From: Vibrio ishigakensis
GTDB lineage: Bacteria; Pseudomonadota; Gammaproteobacteria; Enterobacterales; Vibrionaceae
Direction: 5' to 3'
Length of the DNA: 64,000 nt
NCBI RefSeq assembly: GCF_024347675.1
Contig: NZ_AP024882.1
Coordinates: 1,302,001-1,366,000 of the forward strand
Below, piece after piece: positions 17,907-25,999 of this stretch. The position numbers and the translations under genes were made by a program. Within the stretch, counting starts at the first letter, position 1; each line of letters opens with the position of its first letter. The notes under the pieces were generated by a model that was not told the DNA's origin, did no database searches, and saw only the letters and a program-made list of their open reading frames with translations.

Positions 17907-18353
17907 ATGACTTACAAAGAACAACTTCGCTCAGAGCTTATCGAAATCCTTACAACGCAACGTCAAAATGCACTTGCCGCTGCTGATAGTGCTCATGATG
18001 ACGCGACTCATGAACAGAGCGTAGCAGAGACTCAGTACGATACCGTTGGACTTGAGGCCGCGTACCTCGCGCATGGTCAATCACAGCGAGTGGCCGATTG
18101 CGACATGATGATAAATCGCATCAAGGCGCTTAGCCTAAGAGACTTTGAGTCAGAAGATGAGATTGTTTTAGGTGCACTAGTGACACTTGATACCAAGATG
18201 ACTTGTTGGTTTCTCCCTGTATGCGGAGGTATCAAACTCGACTCGGGCAAGGTGGTTGTGATCACCCCTCAATCTCCACTTGGTGAGATGTTAGATGGGG
18301 CTGAGGAAGGGGAAATTCTCGACGATGGTAGAGAAATCGTTGAGGTTAGATAG
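17907..18353 (+). CDS. GreA/GreB-like transcription factor
   Basis: A 148-residue protein with an N-terminal coiled-coil region (to about residue 75). Its C-terminal FKBP-like domain ends VVVITPQSPLGEMLDGAEEGE, the conserved SPLG segment of GreA/B C-terminal domains. It is close to canonical GreA in length (about 158 residues), but the coiled-coil tip differs and contains many Ala/Asp/His. It may bind the RNA polymerase secondary channel without being the main Gre factor (inference). It is a single gene. Confidence 0.7.
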   Translation: MTYKEQLRSELIEILTTQRQNALAAADSAHDDATHEQSVAETQYDTVGLEAAYLAHGQSQRVADCDMMINRIKALSLRDFESEDEIVLGALVTLDTKMTCWFLPVCGGIKLDSGKVVVITPQSPLGEMLDGAEEGEILDDGREIVEVR

Positions 18354-18363
18354 CAAGATCAGA

Positions 18364-18387
18364 AAGAGCACCCTAGGTTGCTCTTTT
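18364..18387. terminator. terminator between convergent genes
   Basis: AAGAGCA (18364-18370) pairs with TGCTCTT (18379-18385) and is followed by T on the plus side and preceded by A-rich sequence on the other. It can serve both the GreA/B-like gene and the convergent IclR gene. Confidence 0.65.
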
Positions 18388-18390
18388 GCT

Positions 18391-19113
18391 TTATAAGCTC
18401 TCTGATATCATCTGACTGTATTTTTTTAGTGTCTCTTGCAGTTCAAGCATGCGTTCATCTGGCATGAAAGGGGCAATACTGGTGACTGATATAGCGGCAA
18501 TAATGTTGTTGTACTTGTTGCGAATTGGCACAGCGACACAGCGCACTAGCTCTTCGTTGTCTTCAAGGTCGTAGCTGTAGTCACCCTTGGAGTATTCTTG
18601 CATACGTCCTAGCATTTCGTTCAGGTCGAGATGTTTTTCTTTCTTAATAAGGCGTTGCCATTCCATTTTGGGCATATCGAGCATTAGGGATTTTCCTATG
18701 CCAGTGCCAGCCAGAGAAAGGCGGTCACCAATGCGAGATCTCAACTCGATTGGCCGCGAGCCAGATACTTTGTCTAGATAAAAAATATGGTCTTCATCTT
18801 TGATGCCAAGGTGAACCGTTTCTTTGGTCTCTTCTGCTAGTTCACACAAGAATGGATGAGCAATTTCCTTAAGAGGCATATCTGTCTGCGCGCGGTTTCC
18901 AAGTTGGATCATCTTGGTTCCTAACACCAGACCTATTCCCTTGACCTCGCGAATATATCGCTCATTTATCAAGCCTTGCAAAATGCGATGTACCGTAGAT
19001 TTCGGTAGTTCAGTATCTTCACAGATAGCCTTTAGTTGGCGGTGTCCATTGGCGATGGAATCGATAACGGCAAAGGCTTTGTATAGGGCTTGATTGCCTT
19101 GGTTACTGCTCAT
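18391..19113 (-). CDS. IclR-family transcriptional regulator of the sugar-acid cluster
   Basis: A 240-residue protein with an N-terminal winged helix-turn-helix (about residues 10-65, TELPKSTVHRILQGLINE) and a C-terminal IclR effector domain (ETVHLGIKDEDHIFYLDKVSG, then SLAGTGIGKSLML and CVAVPIRNKYNNIIAAISV). Closest relatives by pattern are KdgR-like IclR proteins that sense 2-keto-3-deoxy sugar acids. It is followed on its transcriptional side by no pathway gene. A copy of the 17-bp operator lies about 95 bp upstream of its start, and further copies stand before the catabolic genes, so it is the probable regulator of the cluster and of itself. Confidence 0.88.
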   Translation of the reverse strand: MSSNQGNQALYKAFAVIDSIANGHRQLKAICEDTELPKSTVHRILQGLINERYIREVKGIGLVLGTKMIQLGNRAQTDMPLKEIAHPFLCELAEETKETVHLGIKDEDHIFYLDKVSGSRPIELRSRIGDRLSLAGTGIGKSLMLDMPKMEWQRLIKKEKHLDLNEMLGRMQEYSKGDYSYDLEDNEELVRCVAVPIRNKYNNIIAAISVTSIAPFMPDERMLELQETLKKYSQMISESL

Positions 19114-19207
19114 GTATTTACTCGGAGAATGATTGATGTGGCTAAACTATCGTAAATCTATGCAACTGGAGGTGATTAGAATCACAATTCCTTATGGCGG
19201 AGAAAGA

Positions 19208-19224
19208 GTGCCATAATGTGGGAA
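19208..19224. promoter_or_regulatory. operator copy A of the sugar-acid regulon (17-bp palindrome)
   Basis: GTGCCATAATGTGGGAA fits the shared pattern KTYCCA-N5-TGGGAA seen four more times in this cluster. It lies in front of the IclR gene start, consistent with autoregulation. Confidence 0.65.
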
Positions 19225-19272
19225 AAGTGAGAGGCAAACTAATACCTCTCTAACTTAAAAGGGGCACGAACC

Positions 19273-20694
19273 CTATAGAGCTCGGGTGGTACGGGTTAGA
19301 TAAAAGTAATCATCGAGCGCGTAGCGAGAACAATCGCACCCAAGACCAGATTGCTTGATACCAAGGTGCGGTAGGTTAATTCCATATTTAACCCCATTGA
19401 TTTGTACTTCACCAAACTCGAGTCGCGAAGCTATGAGGCTAGATCGATTCATATCCTGCGAGAATACGTAGGAGGCAAGGCCAGTATCGGTAGCGTTTAC
19501 AAGTTCTAGCATCTCGTCTTGGTCTTGATATTCCATAATGCTGATCACTGGACCAAATATTTCTTCTTGGTAGATCTCCATAGATGGAGTTACTCGATCG
19601 ATAATCGTAGGTGGATAAAAAGCGCCTGGCTTGCCTGACGTTATTTCGCCACCCGTTAGCATGTTTGCACCTTTATCAACGGCGTCTATAACTAGGTCAT
19701 GGATTCGTTTTCGGGATCCTTTGTCGATGACTGGCCCCATGTCGATGTCACCGTCACGATCAAAACCAAGTTTAGTTTTATTGGCACGCTGTAAGACCTT
19801 TTCAGTAAACGCTTTTTTTACATCGGCGTGCACAAATACGCGGTTAGGTGCGACACATATCTGTCCGCTATTGCCAAATTTAAGTGCAGTTAGAATATCA
19901 GCTGCTAGGTGTAGATCGGCATCTTGGCAAACGATAAATGGAGTGTTGCCGCCAAGCTCCATAGAGTAGTGCTTGATACTGGTTGCGCCTGCTTGCATCA
20001 CCTTAACGCCGGTGGCGATAGAACCGATAAGAGTCAGCATTCGCGGAATCGTTGACGAAGAAAGGTAGTTACCCACTAGGTTATCGTCTCCCGCAATCAC
20101 GTTGACTACGCCTTCAGGTAGTCCAATTTGCTTGCAGGTCTCACCAATTAAGTAAGCGGACAGGGGAGCCTTTAGACTTGGTTTTAGAATAATCGGGCTA
20201 CCACTTGCCATTGCAGGTCCTAGCTTAAAACCTAGGTTAAGTAGAGGGAAGTTCCACGATAGGTAAGCAACCACAACCCCAATAGGTTTGTGATTAAGGG
20301 TATGAGCGTGTGTGCCTTCTATGTCCGAGATGGTAGGTGGGGTGTACCTTTTTATCTCTTCAGAATAAAAGTCGAGGCTAGCTATTAATGAGTCAAAGTC
20401 TTCTTTGGTTCCCGCCCAGGTTTTACCCGTTTCTATATGTACAGCTTGACGAAGCGCTTCTTCTTGTTCGGCTAACGCCGCTCGGAGCTTTTTCATCCAA
20501 GCAATACGCTCAGAAAGCGGTAGTGAACCCCAAGATGTTTCTGCTCGTTTGGCGGCTTGTAAGGTTTGCTCGGCAATGCTTTGGTTTGCGATGTAAACCG
20601 AGCCGACTTCTAAGTCGGTTGCGGGGCAGACTACTGTAAAGAGGTCTTCGCTCTCGATTGCTTTTCCACCGATATACATATTTAGCTTGTTCAT
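19273..20694 (-). CDS. NAD(P)-dependent aldehyde dehydrogenase
   Basis: A 473-residue ALDH-superfamily enzyme. Visible are the Asn region VVAYLSWNFPLLN, the cofactor motif IGSIATGVKVMQ, the general base Glu in MELGGNTPF and the nucleophile Cys in FGNSGQICVAPNR. Length and motifs place it near succinate-semialdehyde or sugar-aldehyde dehydrogenases. It is divergent from yqhD and shares operators with the cluster, so it probably oxidises a sugar or sugar-derived aldehyde to the aldonic acid used downstream. In agar-degrading Vibrio, an ALDH oxidises 3,6-anhydro-L-galactose (established); whether this is that enzyme is open. Confidence 0.85.
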   Translation of the reverse strand: MNKLNMYIGGKAIESEDLFTVVCPATDLEVGSVYIANQSIAEQTLQAAKRAETSWGSLPLSERIAWMKKLRAALAEQEEALRQAVHIETGKTWAGTKEDFDSLIASLDFYSEEIKRYTPPTISDIEGTHAHTLNHKPIGVVVAYLSWNFPLLNLGFKLGPAMASGSPIILKPSLKAPLSAYLIGETCKQIGLPEGVVNVIAGDDNLVGNYLSSSTIPRMLTLIGSIATGVKVMQAGATSIKHYSMELGGNTPFIVCQDADLHLAADILTALKFGNSGQICVAPNRVFVHADVKKAFTEKVLQRANKTKLGFDRDGDIDMGPVIDKGSRKRIHDLVIDAVDKGANMLTGGEITSGKPGAFYPPTIIDRVTPSMEIYQEEIFGPVISIMEYQDQDEMLELVNATDTGLASYVFSQDMNRSSLIASRLEFGEVQINGVKYGINLPHLGIKQSGLGCDCSRYALDDYFYLTRTTRAL

Positions 20695-20835
20695 AATGAT
20701 TAGTGCTCATGCAATATTGTTCGTTAATGAGCGCTACCTTATAGCTTCCTCTCTCAGGATTTTGTGACCTTAAACCACGTTCTACTGATTGAAATAAAGC
20801 TCCCAGATTACGGAATTTAGCCCCTTGAGTGGAAT

Positions 20836-20893
20836 TTCCCACATTGTGAGATATCAGCCTGAAAATAAACGAAAAAGTTTCATCTCGTGGGAA
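20836..20893. promoter_or_regulatory. operator copies B and C between divergent ALDH and yqhD
   Basis: Copy B is TTCCCACATTGTGAGAT (20836-20852). Copy C is GTTTCATCTCGTGGGAA (20877-20893). Both keep the CA-N5-TG core with half-sites of the TTCCCA/TGGGAA type, and they lie 41 bp apart, four helical turns. The region separates ALDH (minus) from yqhD (plus), so both promoters could be controlled together. The rest of this 385-bp gap is AT-rich and otherwise featureless. Confidence 0.65.
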
Positions 20894-21079
20894 TCTAGTG
20901 AGATTTAGCGGTTAATGCTTTTGCCACCAAAATAACCATGTTTTATTAGCTAATAATATTACCCATGCATTTCTTAGCCAAAGGGTTCGACCTATTAATA
21001 CCTTGATGAGGTGAGGGTACTTTGGTTAGAGAGTGGCATACAGCGAAGAGGGGAAGCCCTCAATAACAAGGAACTTAAG

Positions 21080-22243
21080 ATGTATAACTTTGATTTTTGC
21101 AATCCGACTCGCATCCTATTTGGTGAGGGTTCAGTAGATAAAATGGCTAAGTACATTCCAGCAGAGGCTAAGGTACTGGTGGTTTACGATTCAATTATCG
21201 AACAGATCGGCATTTTAGATAAGGTATTGGCCAAGGTTCCAAACCAAGTGATTAAGTTTGACAAGATCCAATCTAATCCAAAGTTTGAGATCCTGATGGA
21301 AGCGGTAGAGATGGTTCGTGAGCAAGGCCTAGACTTTATCCTTGCAGTAGGTGGGGGCTCTACCATGGATGGTGCTAAGTTCATTTCGATTGCGTCTCAC
21401 AACAAGGCGTTTATCGGCAATGAAGCAGAGATCCTTCATATCACACCTATGGACGATGATCGCATTACCGAATCTATTCCGGTCGGCACAGTGGTGACGC
21501 TACCAGCGACGGGCTCTGAGATGAACCCACATGCCGTGATTAGCCATGGTGAGGACAAACTGGGTATCTCATCACCATTCGTGTATCCAAAGTTCTCAGT
21601 ACTAGATCCAACTTATACTTATTCTCTTCCGCGTGGCCAAGTAGCTAACGGTATTGCAGATAGTTTTATTCATACCGCGGAGCAGTACGTCACTTATCCT
21701 GCTGAAGGACGTTTCCAAGACCGCACGGCAGAGGGCATCATGCGTACCTTGATCGAGGTGTCTGAGAAAACACTGAATGACCCAACAGATTATGATGCTC
21801 GCGCTAACCTGATGTGGTGCTCAACCATGGCGCTAAATGGTCTGATTGGTTCGGGCGTTCCACAAGATTTCGCTACCCACATGATTGGTCATGAGGTGAC
21901 TTCGCTGTTCAATATTCCACATGCGCCAAGCCTTGTGATGATCATGCCTGCACTTTGGAGAGTGAGAAAAGAGCAGAAAGCAGCGAAACTAGTTCAGTTC
22001 GCAGAACGCGTTTGGGATATCACAGAAGGCAGTGATGACGAGAAGATCGACCTTGCGATTCAGAAGACCGAAGATTTCTTCCGTTCACTGGGTTTGAAAA
22101 CACGTTTTTCTGATTACGGTTATCAGTTCTCGGATGTAGAGCCTGTGTTAACCCTATTAGAAAAGCATGACATGACTGCTTTGACTGAAACTAAGGATGT
22201 TGACTTGGTTTGGTCGAAGAAGATCTTAGAATCAGCGCTATAG
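21080..22243 (+). CDS. yqhD: YqhD-type iron/zinc alcohol dehydrogenase (aldehyde reductase)
   Basis: The ATG at 21080 has AAGGA seven bases upstream and gives 387 residues, the same length as E. coli YqhD; the frame extends to 21011 without support. Alignment by eye is close along the whole length: FCNPTRILFGEGSV, AVGGGSTMDGAKF, TLPATGSEMN, ADSFIHTAEQYVTYP, NGLIGSGVPQDFATHMIGHE, YAERVWNITEGSDDE-like end. YqhD reduces many toxic aldehydes with NADPH. It is the first gene of the plus-strand arm and is followed nine bases later by the SemiSWEET gene. Confidence 0.9.
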   Translation: MYNFDFCNPTRILFGEGSVDKMAKYIPAEAKVLVVYDSIIEQIGILDKVLAKVPNQVIKFDKIQSNPKFEILMEAVEMVREQGLDFILAVGGGSTMDGAKFISIASHNKAFIGNEAEILHITPMDDDRITESIPVGTVVTLPATGSEMNPHAVISHGEDKLGISSPFVYPKFSVLDPTYTYSLPRGQVANGIADSFIHTAEQYVTYPAEGRFQDRTAEGIMRTLIEVSEKTLNDPTDYDARANLMWCSTMALNGLIGSGVPQDFATHMIGHEVTSLFNIPHAPSLVMIMPALWRVRKEQKAAKLVQFAERVWDITEGSDDEKIDLAIQKTEDFFRSLGLKTRFSDYGYQFSDVEPVLTLLEKHDMTALTETKDVDLVWSKKILESAL

Positions 22244-22252
22244 GAGATTAAA

Positions 22253-22525
22253 GTGATAAGCCTAGGTTTTATTGCAGCCTTCTTTACCACAGTATCTTTT
22301 ATTCCTCAGGCCATACAGACAATTAAAACTCGAGATACTTCTGGTATTTCATTACCTATGTATACATTGTTTTTTATTGGTGTGAGCCTTTGGATTATAT
22401 ATGGGTGGCACATTCAAGACTTCTCTATATTAATAGGTAACGGACTAGTCTTGATGTTTATAATTCCAATTTTATATATCAAGGTAAAGTCTACTATTGC
22501 TGTCGCAAAAGGTTGCACTTCGTAA
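22253..22525 (+). CDS. SemiSWEET sugar transporter (PQ-loop, MtN3 family)
   Basis: A 90-residue protein starting at GTG with AGGAG upstream. It has three hydrophobic segments and the PQ-loop motif in AFFTTVSFIPQAIQTIKTRD, followed by TSGISLPMYTLFFIGVSLWIIYG. This is the half-size bacterial version of SWEET transporters, which dimerise to form a sugar channel; a Vibrio SemiSWEET has been structurally characterised (established). It is nine bases after yqhD and therefore in the same unit. It suggests that a neutral sugar enters or leaves by facilitated diffusion as part of this pathway. Confidence 0.93.
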   Translation: MISLGFIAAFFTTVSFIPQAIQTIKTRDTSGISLPMYTLFFIGVSLWIIYGWHIQDFSILIGNGLVLMFIIPILYIKVKSTIAVAKGCTS

Positions 22526-22556
22526 GCTTTTGTTACTGGTATTAAACTCTAGATAA

Positions 22557-22586
22557 AAAGGCGCTCACAACAGGTAGCGCCTTTGT
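22557..22586 (+). terminator. terminator after SemiSWEET
   Basis: AAAGGCGCT (22557-22565) pairs with AGCGCCTTT (22576-22584). The following T run is short. It separates the yqhD-SemiSWEET unit from the transporter-dehydratase unit. Confidence 0.65.
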
Positions 22587-22625
22587 TCATTCCATATAGT
22601 GGGAGTTTATGTTTGGCATTCATAC

Positions 22626-22668
22626 AGTGACGAATGTCACTATATGGTGGCGAAATAACCTGTATATT
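22626..22668 (+). promoter_or_regulatory. candidate CRP-dependent class II promoter
   Basis: AGTGACGAATGTCACT (22626-22641) is a perfect palindrome that fits the CRP pattern GTGA-N6-TCAC. A TG-extended TATATT follows at 22663-22668. With transcription starting about seven bases after the -10 box, the CRP centre lies at -41.5, the classic class II position. The gene served is the MFS transporter about 200 bp downstream, which would have a long leader. Confidence 0.6.
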
Positions 22669-22723
22669 TAGCGCCTTTATATCTCGGAGATATATTTTTG
22701 TTTTAGAGGGTTGTTTTAATAAA

Positions 22724-22740
22724 TTCCCATGGAGTGGGAA
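22724..22740. promoter_or_regulatory. operator copy D of the sugar-acid regulon
   Basis: TTCCCATGGAGTGGGAA is the best copy: two perfect 6-bp half-sites with a 5-bp spacer. It lies about 50 bp downstream of the predicted CRP-driven start, so bound repressor would act as a roadblock before the transporter gene. Confidence 0.75.
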
Positions 22741-22874
22741 CAATAATAACCCAAAATTTTATGTAGGCTTGATCACATGTTTATATTCGGATCTTAGATA
22801 ATATAACTGCATTGAAGATAACTAATCGAACTTCAATTTAAATTATAAAGTTATATTCTACATAGGAGTTTTAT

Positions 22875-24206
22875 ATGTCACAGTCTCAAGTCGAACGCTT
22901 AGACTTATCGACAGGAAAACAAACCAAGAAACGATTTTTTATTGTATTTCTTTTGTTTGTAACTGTTGTAATCAATTATCTAGACCGAGCCAACTTATCT
23001 ATTGCAGCTCCCGCAATGATGAGAGATCTAGACCTAACCACAGAGCAAATTGGTTGGATATTTTCTGCTTGGGGACTTTCTTATGCATGTTTTCAAATCC
23101 CTGCAGGTTGGTTAGTTGATAAGTTTAAGCCTAAGTACTTCTTAGCAACCATTTTGATCCTTTGGTCTATCGCAACCGTGATTATCGGTTTCGTATCCAA
23201 CTTCCTACTTATCATTGCACTTCGCTTTATCGTAGGTATGTTTGAGGCACCAAGTTACCCGATAAACAGTAAGATAGTGACCAACTGGATTCCTGAGAGT
23301 GAGCGTGCTTCTTCTATCGCTATCTATACCTCAGCTCAGTTCGTTGGCCTTGCGTTCTTAGCGCCAGTGCTCAGCTATATTCTAATGACTTATAACTGGC
23401 AAATGGTGTTTATCGTCACTGGTGGTGTCGGTATCTTGTGGGCGATTTACTGGTTGTTTGCATATAATGAACCGAAAGATTTCCCTGGTATCTCTCAATC
23501 TGAACTAGATTATCTGAAGGACAATGGCGCACTGCTTGATGAGCAGGTAGCAGAGAAGAAGGTTACAGACAGTGAGAGTAAAACGGACTTCTGGGGTGAC
23601 CTACTATATATCGTAACTCGTCGTAAGATCATCGGTACTTGTATTGGCCAGTTCGCACTAGGCAGTGCAACTATATTCTTCTTAACCTGGTTCCCAACGT
23701 ATTTAGTTGAATATCATAACCTGTCATTTGTTAAAGCTGGTTTCATGGCATCACTACCTTTCTTGTGTGGTTTCCTAGGTGTGCTTTGCTCTGGATTTAC
23801 TTCTGATTATCTATTGAAAAAAGGTTATTCACTAGCAACGGCAAGAAAGATCCCTATTATTACGGGTCTACTCCTAACAAGTACAATTATTGGTGCTGAG
23901 TTCTACCAGTCGACCACTATGGTAGTTGTATTTATGTCGATTGCATTTTTCGCTACTGGCCTAGCATCTATTACCTGGTCATTGGTAGCATCACTAGCAC
24001 CAAAACGACTAATTGGTTTAACAGGTGGTGTATTTAACTTTGTTGGTGGCCTCTCTGCGGTAATAACACCGGCTATTATTGGCTATCTTGCAGATGGAAC
24101 GAGTTTCTTCTATCCATTGCTATTTATTGTTTGTCTAGGATTTATTGGGGCACTTTCTTATATCTTCCTAGTTGGAAAAATTGAACGAATCGAAGACCGA
24201 GTATAA
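22875..24206 (+). CDS. MFS sugar-acid transporter (anion:cation symporter family)
   Basis: A 443-residue protein with 12 hydrophobic segments. Family motifs include VVINYLDRANLSIAAPAM in helix 1, GWIFSAWGLSYACFQIPAGWLVD, and RFIVGMFEAPSYPINSKIVTNW. These are typical of ExuT/GudP/DgoT-type hexuronate and aldonate symporters. It is followed 20 bp later by an enolase-superfamily dehydratase, so galactonate or a related aldonate is the likely substrate. The promoter region has one CRP-like site and operator copy D. Confidence 0.88.
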   Translation: MSQSQVERLDLSTGKQTKKRFFIVFLLFVTVVINYLDRANLSIAAPAMMRDLDLTTEQIGWIFSAWGLSYACFQIPAGWLVDKFKPKYFLATILILWSIATVIIGFVSNFLLIIALRFIVGMFEAPSYPINSKIVTNWIPESERASSIAIYTSAQFVGLAFLAPVLSYILMTYNWQMVFIVTGGVGILWAIYWLFAYNEPKDFPGISQSELDYLKDNGALLDEQVAEKKVTDSESKTDFWGDLLYIVTRRKIIGTCIGQFALGSATIFFLTWFPTYLVEYHNLSFVKAGFMASLPFLCGFLGVLCSGFTSDYLLKKGYSLATARKIPIITGLLLTSTIIGAEFYQSTTMVVVFMSIAFFATGLASITWSLVASLAPKRLIGLTGGVFNFVGGLSAVITPAIIGYLADGTSFFYPLLFIVCLGFIGALSYIFLVGKIERIEDRV

Positions 24207-24226
24207 TAAAAATAGGATTTATAAAA

Positions 24227-25393
24227 ATGAAAATTACAAATATTACTCCATACGTGATTAAAGTAGGTAGCCGCGACCAACTATTGGTTAAGGTTGAAAC
24301 TGATGCTGGAATATATGGTTGGGGTGAATCGGGCTTCTCAAGTCGTGAAAAGACCGTAGCTGAAATGCTAAAGCAATTCTCGCGCTTCTTAATTGGCCAA
24401 GACCCAATGAATACGGGCCGAATCTGGCAAGAGTGCTATCGTTCTCACTACTTCGAGGGCGGTCGTGTAACCACTGCGGCTATCTCTGCTATCGATATTG
24501 CACTGCACGATATTAAAGGTAAAGCTTTAGGCGTTCCTGTGTATCAACTTCTGGGTGGCAAACAGCGCAACAAGGTTAAAGCATTTGCTACAGTTCCTTG
24601 TGACACTAACGAGGTAATGATCGAGAAAGCACAGAAGATCAAAGATCTTGGGTGGGATACTATTCGCTTCGTTGGTTATGGTATCGATGACTACATGCAG
24701 GCAGGTGAGATGGTATGGGAACCATTGCCATCTATCGCCAAAACAGCTGAGATGCTAGTTCACGCTCGAGAAGCTCTAGGTCACAGCGTAGTGATTGGTC
24801 TAGAGTACCATCACCGTTTATCTGTGGCGCAAGCTGCTTCTTTCTGCCAGAAGATGCCAAGAGGTACGCTGGACTTCCTTGAAGAGCCGATTCGTGATGA
24901 GACTCCAGAGGCTTACGAGCAGTTGCGTACCCTTACCGACGTGCCATTTGCTATCGGTGAAGAGTTCCACTCTAAGTGGCAGTTTATGCCCTATATTGAG
25001 CGCGGAATTTTCCAATATAACCGCTTAGATATCTGTAACGTAGGTGGCTTTACCGAAGCAATGAAGGTCGCAGGTTGGAGTGAGACTCATTATATCGACC
25101 TCATGCTACACAACCCGCTCGGTCCAATTTGTACTGCGGCGTCTGTGCATTTTGCTGCTGCCATTCCAAACTTTGACAGCCTAGAGAGTCGTATCTCGCC
25201 AATAGAAAACCTTGGTTTTGACAACCCAGAATTGTTCCCGGTACAACCTAAACTGGCAGGAAATTACTATGAGATCCCAGAAGTTCCAGGTCTTGGTGTC
25301 GAAGTGAACGAAGAGATGCTCAAGAATGCGGTAATTGCTGACTGGGAGTGTGGTCACCTGACTCGCGAAGATGGCAGCGTACAGAACTGGTAA
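24227..25393 (+). CDS. enolase-superfamily dehydratase, D-galactonate dehydratase-like
   Basis: A 388-residue member of the mandelate racemase/galactonate dehydratase group, with an N-terminal capping domain and a C-terminal barrel ending DWECGHLTREDGSVQNW. Active-site positions run with a constant offset of ten from E. coli DgoD: His195, Glu219, Glu245 and His295 are kept. The first metal ligand, Asp in DgoD, is Glu193 here (LEYHHRLS). Members dehydrate sugar acids to 2-keto-3-deoxy acids. The context with DgoK and DgoA supports a six-carbon galactonate-type substrate. The exact epimer is uncertain because of the ligand change. Confidence 0.8.
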   Translation: MKITNITPYVIKVGSRDQLLVKVETDAGIYGWGESGFSSREKTVAEMLKQFSRFLIGQDPMNTGRIWQECYRSHYFEGGRVTTAAISAIDIALHDIKGKALGVPVYQLLGGKQRNKVKAFATVPCDTNEVMIEKAQKIKDLGWDTIRFVGYGIDDYMQAGEMVWEPLPSIAKTAEMLVHAREALGHSVVIGLEYHHRLSVAQAASFCQKMPRGTLDFLEEPIRDETPEAYEQLRTLTDVPFAIGEEFHSKWQFMPYIERGIFQYNRLDICNVGGFTEAMKVAGWSETHYIDLMLHNPLGPICTAASVHFAAAIPNFDSLESRISPIENLGFDNPELFPVQPKLAGNYYEIPEVPGLGVEVNEEMLKNAVIADWECGHLTREDGSVQNW

Positions 25394-25439
25394 TTCGCAA
25401 AAGCCTTTATGGAGACAACTGTAGAGGCTCTTAAAATAC

Positions 25440-25467
25440 ATAGCATGCGCAATTAGGCGTATGCTAT
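25440..25467 (+). other. stem-loop after the dehydratase gene
   Basis: ATAGCAT (25440-25446) and ATGCTAT (25461-25467) pair, with further inner pairs (GCGC with GCGT) giving an 11-bp stem. No T tract follows, so it may stabilise the 3' end of the transporter-dehydratase mRNA and not terminate it. Confidence 0.45.
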
Positions 25468-25659
25468 ATGTCAGTTTGCTGTCTGAACTAAATTATTTGG
25501 AAAAGATATTAGTTCGGCAGCTGGTAAATTACGTACAAATCTAATAATAAATGTTTCTTGATTGTAATTTTCTTATATTGCTCCCCCTTTGGTAACAAAG
25601 AAAATTTAATTAATCTATTTGCCATTTTTGTAAGCCTAAGCCCAACTGTTGCAACTTAC

Positions 25660-25750
25660 CCTTAGCCACTGGTGCAGTAGCGTTCGGTGCGACGCGCAGT
25701 CTGCGCTGAGGACTGTGAATACTAGCCATGCCTTTGTGCATGGCTTTTTA
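25660..25750 (+). ncRNA. candidate structured RNA ending in a terminator
   Basis: This lies within a 606-bp gap without a gene. Successive small hairpins can form: ACTG-GTG-CAGT (25668-25678), GCGT/ACGC (25680-25695) or the alternative GCGCA-GTC-TGCGC (25694-25706). They end in a strong terminator, AGCCATGC (25724-25731) with GCATGGCT (25738-25745), followed by T-rich sequence. The preceding gene ended 270 bp earlier, so this may be an independent small RNA or a leader/3' UTR element. The start is not defined. Confidence 0.4.
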
Positions 25751-25816
25751 TTTCTGTGATATCTATCTAATAATAATGATTGGTTAATTACTCTAAAAAT
25801 ACCAGCTACTTTGACT

Positions 25817-25833
25817 GTTCCATAGTATGGGAA
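25817..25833. promoter_or_regulatory. operator copy E of the sugar-acid regulon
   Basis: GTTCCATAGTATGGGAA fits KTYCCA-N5-TGGGAA. It lies about 170 bp before the second enolase-superfamily gene and after the candidate RNA terminator, so it probably controls a promoter for the cycloisomerase-dgoK-dgoA unit. Confidence 0.68.
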
Positions 25834-25999
25834 TAGCCTGCAGAAAACAGGATATAGATTGGGGCGAGCTATTAACTGAGTTAATATTATTTCAGTCCTT
25901 ATTTAATCTCATAAACAAATAATCGAATGTCTTTGGTTTAGGGATTAATTTAGTTTTAATTTAAGTGGGCAATATTTATATTGCCTAAGGTTGTATTAG

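Noticed and set aside
25394..25999. Cyclic-di-GMP or other known riboswitch in the large gap
   Set aside because: None of the conserved core sequences I know could be found; only generic hairpins are present.
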